Of a stretch of 25,737 bases of DNA, positions 22,391 through 25,737 are shown piece after piece (position 1 is the first letter of the stretch; every line of letters starts with the position of its first letter). Both the position numbers and the translations under genes were made by a program. This DNA is from Citricoccus sp. WCRC_4 (lineage in GTDB: Bacteria; Actinomycetota; Actinomycetes; Actinomycetales; Micrococcaceae): NCBI GenBank assembly GCA_026645375.1, contig JAPFFX010000129.1, positions 1 to 25,737 of the forward strand, given 5' to 3'. A model generated the notes under the pieces. That model worked only from the letters and a program-made list of their open reading frames with translations, was not told the origin of the DNA and made no database searches.

Positions 22391-23179
22391 CTACTTCCTG
22401 TTCTTCTTGTCGAGAAACGCCTGCATGCGGTCGAACTTGGCCTGGGACTCGAAGAGCATGCCCTGGGCCAGGGTGTCGATGACGGGATGGACGTCCCGGG
22501 GGGCGTGGAACACGGACTTGGTGATGCGCACCGCCAGCGGGTCCTGGGCGCCGATCCGGTCGGCCAGCGCGTGGGCGGCGTCCATCAGCTGCTCCGGGGC
22601 CACCAGCTCGGTGATGAGCCCGGCCGACAGGCACTCCGCGCCCTTGAGGACCTTGCCGGCCAGCAGGATCTCCTTGGCCAGCGGTTCCCCCACCAGCTCC
22701 TTCAGCCGCCAGGTGGCGCCGGCCGCGGCCATGATCCCGAGGTTGGTCTCGGGGTTGCCCATCCGCAGCGCCTCGGTGCCGATCCGGAAGTCGGCCGCGT
22801 AGGCCAGTTCGGCCCCGCCGCCGAGGGCGTAACCGTCCAGGGCAGCGATGACGGGCATCGGCAGCTTGGCGATCCGGTCGAAGATCGTGGAGTTGATCCC
22901 GGCCAGGGCGTCGTCCCGGCGGCGCTCGCGCAACTGGGCGATGTCCGCACCGGAGGCGAAGATCCCCTTGGTCCCGGCCTCCGTGTCCGACGGCGTCCCG
23001 GTGAGGATGAGGACCTTCGGTGCGACCTCGAGGTACGCGCAGACGGCGTGCAGCTCGTCCACCATCGTCTGGTCGATCGCGTTGCGGACCTCGGGCCGGT
23101 GCAGCCGGGCCACCAACCGGTCCTCGCGCTCCTCCAGCTGCAGCGTGGTGAAGTCCTGGGCCTGCAGGGTCGCCGCCAT
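22391..23179 (-). CDS. paaF: Enoyl-CoA hydratase, PaaF-like
   Basis: This 262-residue crotonase-family protein has both hydratase glutamates: E124 in GGGAELAYAAD and E144 in GNPETNLGI. They are 20 residues apart, as in rat crotonase (E144/E164). It should hydrate 2,3-dehydroadipyl-CoA to 3-hydroxyadipyl-CoA. FASGADIAQL (74-83) is the first oxyanion-hole segment. The ATG at 23179 follows GGAGGCGGTCTG and shares one base with the thiolase stop (TGATG). The upstream in-frame start would add a Gly/Arg-rich stretch with no support. It contrasts with the PaaG-like protein at 6089, which lacks both glutamates. General fatty-acid hydratase activity cannot be excluded. Confidence 0.87.
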   Translation of the reverse strand: MAATLQAQDFTTLQLEEREDRLVARLHRPEVRNAIDQTMVDELHAVCAYLEVAPKVLILTGTPSDTEAGTKGIFASGADIAQLRERRRDDALAGINSTIFDRIAKLPMPVIAALDGYALGGGAELAYAADFRIGTEALRMGNPETNLGIMAAAGATWRLKELVGEPLAKEILLAGKVLKGAECLSAGLITELVAPEQLMDAAHALADRIGAQDPLAVRITKSVFHAPRDVHPVIDTLAQGMLFESQAKFDRMQAFLDKKNRK

Positions 23180-24399
23180 CAGACCGCCTCCACCAGCAGG
23201 GCGGCCCCCTGCCCGACGCCCACGCACATCGTCGCCAGCCCGCGGGCGCCCGCGGACGCCTCACGCTCGAGGCGCCCCAGCAGGGTGATGACGAGGCGGG
23301 ACCCCGAGGAGCCGAGCGGGTGCCCGAGGGCGATCGCGCCGCCGTCGTTGTTCACGATCCCGGCGTCCAGGCCCAGTTCGCGCATGCTGGCCAGGGACTG
23401 CGAGGCGAACGCCTCGTTGAGCTCGACGGCGGCGAGGTCGCCGACCGCGGTGCCGGTGCGTTCCAGCACCTTGCGCGAGGACGGGACCGGGCCCATGCCC
23501 ATGATCTCGGGCGCCAGTCCGGCCGAGGCGCCGGCCAGGACGCGTGCGCGAGGGGTCAGGCCGTACTTCTCGACGGCGGCCTCGGAGGCGACGATGATCG
23601 CGGAGGCGCCGTCGTTGAGGGTGGAGGCGTTGCCCGCCGTCACCACGGAGCCGCCCTTCACGACGGGGCGCAGTCCGGCCAGGACCTCGGCGGTGGTGCC
23701 GGGGCGGGGGCCCTCGTCCGTGTCCACGATCGTCTCGGCACCCTTGCGGTCCTTGACGGTCACGGGCACGATCTCCTCGGCGAAGCGGCCCGCCTCGATG
23801 GCGGCCAGCGCCCGCTCGTGGGAGCGGACCGCGAAGGCATCGCAGTCCTCGCGGGAGGTGTTGTAGACGCGGGCGACCTCTTCGGCCGTCTCCGGCATCG
23901 AGAAGGTGGCCTTGCCGTCACGGGAGTACTCGCCGGAGAGGAAGGCGGGGTTGGGGAAGCGCCAGCCGATCGAGGTGTCGTACACCTCACCGGGCTTGGC
24001 GAAGGGCTTGGCCGGCTTCTCCATCACCCACGGGGCGCGGGACATGGACTCCACGCCGCCGGCGACCACGATGTCCGCGGCACCGGCCTGGATCATGTGC
24101 GAGGCCATCTGGATGGCGCTCATCCCGGAAGCACACAGGCGGTTGACGGTGATCCCCGGGACGTGGTCCGGGTAGCCCGCGAGCAGCCACGCCATGCGGG
24201 CCACGTTGCGGTTCTCCTCACCGGCACCGTTGGCGTTGCCGTAGATCACCTCGTCCACCACGTCCGGGGCCAGGCCGGCGCGCTCGACGGCGGCGCGGAC
24301 CGTCAGCGCGGCGAGGTCGTCGGGACGCACGGAGGACAGGGCCCCTCCGTACCGGCCCACCGGGGTGCGGGCGCCGCCGATCAGGAATGCTGCAGTCAT
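23179..24399 (-). CDS. paaJ: 3-oxoadipyl-CoA/3-oxo-5,6-dehydrosuberyl-CoA thiolase, PaaJ-like
   Basis: This 406-residue degradative thiolase cleaves the 3-oxoacyl-CoA intermediates of phenylacetate breakdown to acetyl-CoA and succinyl-CoA. The nucleophilic cysteine is C89 in NRLCASGMSAIQ, the histidine is H360 in GGAIALGHPLGSSG, and the second cysteine is C392 in CVGVGQG. VELNEAFASQ is also conserved. The length fits the PaaJ/PcaF branch. The start follows GGAGTCCC, a modest site. It is the first gene of paaJ-paaF-paaH, and a PaaR-type site lies 51-68 bases upstream. A PcaF role in the beta-ketoadipate pathway is possible, since the last reaction is shared, but no pca gene is visible. Confidence 0.88.
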   Translation of the reverse strand: MTAAFLIGGARTPVGRYGGALSSVRPDDLAALTVRAAVERAGLAPDVVDEVIYGNANGAGEENRNVARMAWLLAGYPDHVPGITVNRLCASGMSAIQMASHMIQAGAADIVVAGGVESMSRAPWVMEKPAKPFAKPGEVYDTSIGWRFPNPAFLSGEYSRDGKATFSMPETAEEVARVYNTSREDCDAFAVRSHERALAAIEAGRFAEEIVPVTVKDRKGAETIVDTDEGPRPGTTAEVLAGLRPVVKGGSVVTAGNASTLNDGASAIIVASEAAVEKYGLTPRARVLAGASAGLAPEIMGMGPVPSSRKVLERTGTAVGDLAAVELNEAFASQSLASMRELGLDAGIVNNDGGAIALGHPLGSSGSRLVITLLGRLEREASAGARGLATMCVGVGQGAALLVEAV

Positions 24400-24416
24400 G
24401 GGACTCCGTTCGGGAC

Positions 24417-24430
24417 AGACGTCAGACGTC
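24417..24430. repeat. Tandem AGACGTC repeat before paaJ
   Basis: AGACGTC is repeated twice without a gap, and each unit contains the palindrome GACGTC. It lies between the paaJ operator and start codon, in the likely leader. I do not know its meaning. Confidence 0.6.
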
Positions 24431-24449
24431 AAGGGGTGTCGACCGAATT

Positions 24450-24467
24450 ACCGACCGATCGTTCACC
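24450..24467. promoter_or_regulatory. PaaR-type operator before paaJ
   Basis: ACCGACCGATCGTTCACC shares the ACCGATCGTTCA core with the paaZ site but has poorer outer symmetry. It lies just downstream of the candidate -10 of paaJ on the minus strand. Confidence 0.65.
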
Positions 24468-24471
24468 TACC

Positions 24472-24501
24472 AGTATTCCGCGTCACACGGGGCGGGGCAA
24501 A
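24472..24501 (-). promoter_or_regulatory. Candidate promoter of paaJ-paaF-paaH
   Basis: On the minus strand, TTTGCC (24496-24501) and AATACT (24472-24477) are 18 bases apart. The same AATACT precedes the operator before paaZ, and TATACT that before paaA. The rest of the 268-base gap up to ectD (24502-24667) shows no gene. Confidence 0.45.
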
Positions 24502-24631
24502 CACATGACACCGGTCCAGCAGCCACGTGTACGCGCGCCGTGGCCGCTTGGACCGCACCTGGCGGTCGAATCCTGGCTCCGGATCACGCGAAGGGCAGCC
24601 CGGAGGGGCAGGATTCGGCCGCCAGTTGCCC

Positions 24632-24650
24632 GGGACGATCAGGCCGTCCC
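24632..24650 (-). terminator. Possible terminator after ectD
   Basis: GGGACG and CGTCCC form a six-pair stem with a seven-base loop, 18 bases past the ectD stop. It is shorter than the other hairpins here, so confidence is modest. Confidence 0.4.
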
Positions 24651-24667
24651 CAGCGGCTCCCGCCTGG

Positions 24668-25579
24668 TCAGCGCCGGCCTGCCGGGGTGAAATCGTGCGA
24701 ACCGGCGAACTCGGGACGCGGCTGCGGCGCGGCGAACGGCTCCTCGAGGGTGTTCTCCACCGAGTTGAACACGATGAAGACGTTGGACCGCGGGTAGGGC
24801 GTGACGTTGCCGTTCGAGGCGTGCATGCAGTTGCTGTCGAACATCACGGCACCGCCCGCCTGGCCCTCCAGCACGTCGATCCCGAACCGCTCGTAGAACT
24901 CCCGCAGGACCTCCTTGTCCGGCGTGCCGGCGCCCTGCATGACCAGGGATTTCCGGTAGTTGCCCTCCGGGGTCGCCCCGTCGCAGGAGACGTACTCGCG
25001 GTGAGAGCCCGGCATGATCATCAGCGGACCGTTGTACGAGTAGTTGTCCGTCATGGAGATCGAGATGCTCACGGCCCGCATCCGGGGCATCCCGTCCTCC
25101 GCGTGCCAGGTCTCGAAGTCCGAGTGCCACATGAACTCCTTGCCCTCGAACCCGGGCTTGAAGTTCACGCGGGACTGATGGACGTAGACGTCGGAGCCGA
25201 GCAGCTGGCGCGCCCGGTCGACCACGCGCCGGTCATTGGCGATCTTCTGGAACACCGGGCTGATCCTGTGTACGTCGAAGACGGACCGCACCTCCTGGCT
25301 ACGGGCCTCGATGATGCAGCGCTCGTCGGCGCGGACCTTCGGGTCGTTCGAGAGCCGCTCGAGCTCCCGGTGGAATTCAGCGACCTCGTCGTCGCTGACC
25401 AGGCGGTCGACCGTCAGGTACCCCTTGCTGTCGTAGTCGTCGAGGGTCGCCTGATCCATCGGGCCGTCCCCCACGGCCCCCCAGACGACCTTGTCCTCGC
25501 GGGGCATGACCTTGACCTCACCGTCGTTGCGGGTGGGGTAGGCGTCGATCCTGTGCTGCTTCTCTGCGATGGCAGTCAT
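24668..25579 (-). CDS. ectD: Ectoine hydroxylase EctD
   Basis: EctD is an Fe(II)/2-oxoglutarate dioxygenase that converts the compatible solute ectoine to 5-hydroxyectoine. The 303 residues match the family length. The signature region FMWHSDFETWHAEDGMPRMR (149-168) contains the iron ligands H152 and D154. The third ligand is H253 in NCMHASNGN, and R264 in YPRSNVF is placed to bind 2-oxoglutarate. Q135 in VHQSRVNF is also conserved. The ATG follows GGAGGAGATGG. The gene reads away from the right edge, so ectABC, if linked, would be beyond the window. It is separated from the paa genes by a possible terminator and has no visible functional tie to them. Confidence 0.96.
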   Translation of the reverse strand: MTAIAEKQHRIDAYPTRNDGEVKVMPREDKVVWGAVGDGPMDQATLDDYDSKGYLTVDRLVSDDEVAEFHRELERLSNDPKVRADERCIIEARSQEVRSVFDVHRISPVFQKIANDRRVVDRARQLLGSDVYVHQSRVNFKPGFEGKEFMWHSDFETWHAEDGMPRMRAVSISISMTDNYSYNGPLMIMPGSHREYVSCDGATPEGNYRKSLVMQGAGTPDKEVLREFYERFGIDVLEGQAGGAVMFDSNCMHASNGNVTPYPRSNVFIVFNSVENTLEEPFAAPQPRPEFAGSHDFTPAGRR

Positions 25580-25589
25580 CCATCTCCTC

Positions 25590-25737
25590 CTATCCTTTGC
25601 TGACAGATGCGCCGGGACTATCATGTCCGGCGCCCTCCCCACCCTCCCCGGCCTCGGCATTCCCCGCAACCCGGGTGACCGGGCACGTCCGCCAGACGGC
25701 GAACGGCCAGGCGGCGACGCGGGCACGCCGGGAGGTC
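25590..25737 (-). CDS. Possible C-terminal end of a gene upstream of ectD (partial)
   Basis: One minus-strand frame stays open from the window edge to a TAG at 25590-25592, 10 bases before the ectD start. It encodes about 48 residues, ending GEGAGHDSPGASVSKG, with higher G/C third-position use than the other two frames. I do not recognise it and it does not look like the end of EctC. It may be just a non-coding gap: the EctD frame itself is also open here. No other gene is visible in these 158 bases. Confidence 0.2.
   Translation of the reverse strand, partial: TSRRARVAAWPFAVWRTCPVTRVAGNAEAGEGGEGAGHDSPGASVSKG

Noticed and set aside
21674..23866. A 730-codon plus-strand open frame opposite paaH, paaF and paaJ
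   Set aside because: It spans three real genes and their junctions, with no domain signal.
24561..24580. A tRNA T-arm-like stretch (GGCGGTCGAATCCTGGCTCC)
   Set aside because: GTCGAATCC resembles a T-loop, but no acceptor, D-arm or anticodon arm can be built around it and the T-stem pairs poorly.
1..25737. CRISPR arrays, insertion sequences, phage genes or a genomic island
   Set aside because: I saw no regularly spaced repeats, transposase or integrase motifs, terminal inverted repeats or tRNA-linked attachment sites. Composition looks even throughout.

Overview
The window is very GC-rich, its genes favour G or C at the third codon position, and many genes overlap by ATGA or GTGA. Shine-Dalgarno sequences are strong and perfect GC-rich hairpins without U-tracts close the transcription units. 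With the gene families present (actinobacterial phenylacetate degradation with a TetR-type regulator, a DtxR-type iron box, desferrioxamine-type siderophore genes and ectoine hydroxylase), this suggests a high-GC actinobacterium. A Micrococcaceae-like genus such as Citricoccus, Kocuria or Micrococcus is my best guess; genus is an inference. It reads as ordinary chromosome: I see no IS element, phage gene, CRISPR array, tRNA or rRNA.

Layout. (1) 1-3772, minus strand: E1-alpha, E1-beta and E2 (cut by the window edge) of a branched-chain 2-oxo acid dehydrogenase, divergent from an Lrp/AsnC regulator (3995-4444). (2) 4546-5911: an unrecognised small membrane protein and a convergent formate/nitrite-transporter-family protein. 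(3) 6089-10891, minus strand: paaABCDE followed by a PaaG-like isomerase. (4) 11118-13651, plus strand: paaI, paaK and a TetR regulator (paaR). (5) 13728-15857, minus strand: paaZ. (6) 16051-21412, plus strand: a three-gene siderophore operon (desA, desB, fused desC-desD) behind an iron box. (7) 21497-24399, minus strand: paaH-, paaF- and paaJ-like beta-oxidation genes. (8) 24668-25579, minus strand: ectoine hydroxylase, and perhaps the tail of another gene at the right edge.

How they work together. The paa genes form a complete route from phenylacetate to acetyl-CoA and succinyl-CoA: PaaK activates, PaaABC(D)E epoxidises, PaaG isomerises to the oxepin, PaaZ opens and oxidises the ring, and PaaF, PaaH and PaaJ finish by beta-oxidation. 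The genes lie in four transcription units. Each has a related palindromic site (core GNTCGTTC) near its promoter or start, so the TetR protein probably controls all of them and itself. The siderophore operon lies between two parts of this regulon and carries a different control signal, a near-consensus DtxR/IdeR box.

I found no convincing wholly new system. The points most worth a second look are the four-site PaaR regulon with a triple half-site repeat in the paaA leader, the DesC-DesD fusion inside the catabolic cluster, the split of active-site residues between the two crotonase-family proteins, and strong hairpins inside two paa transcription units.
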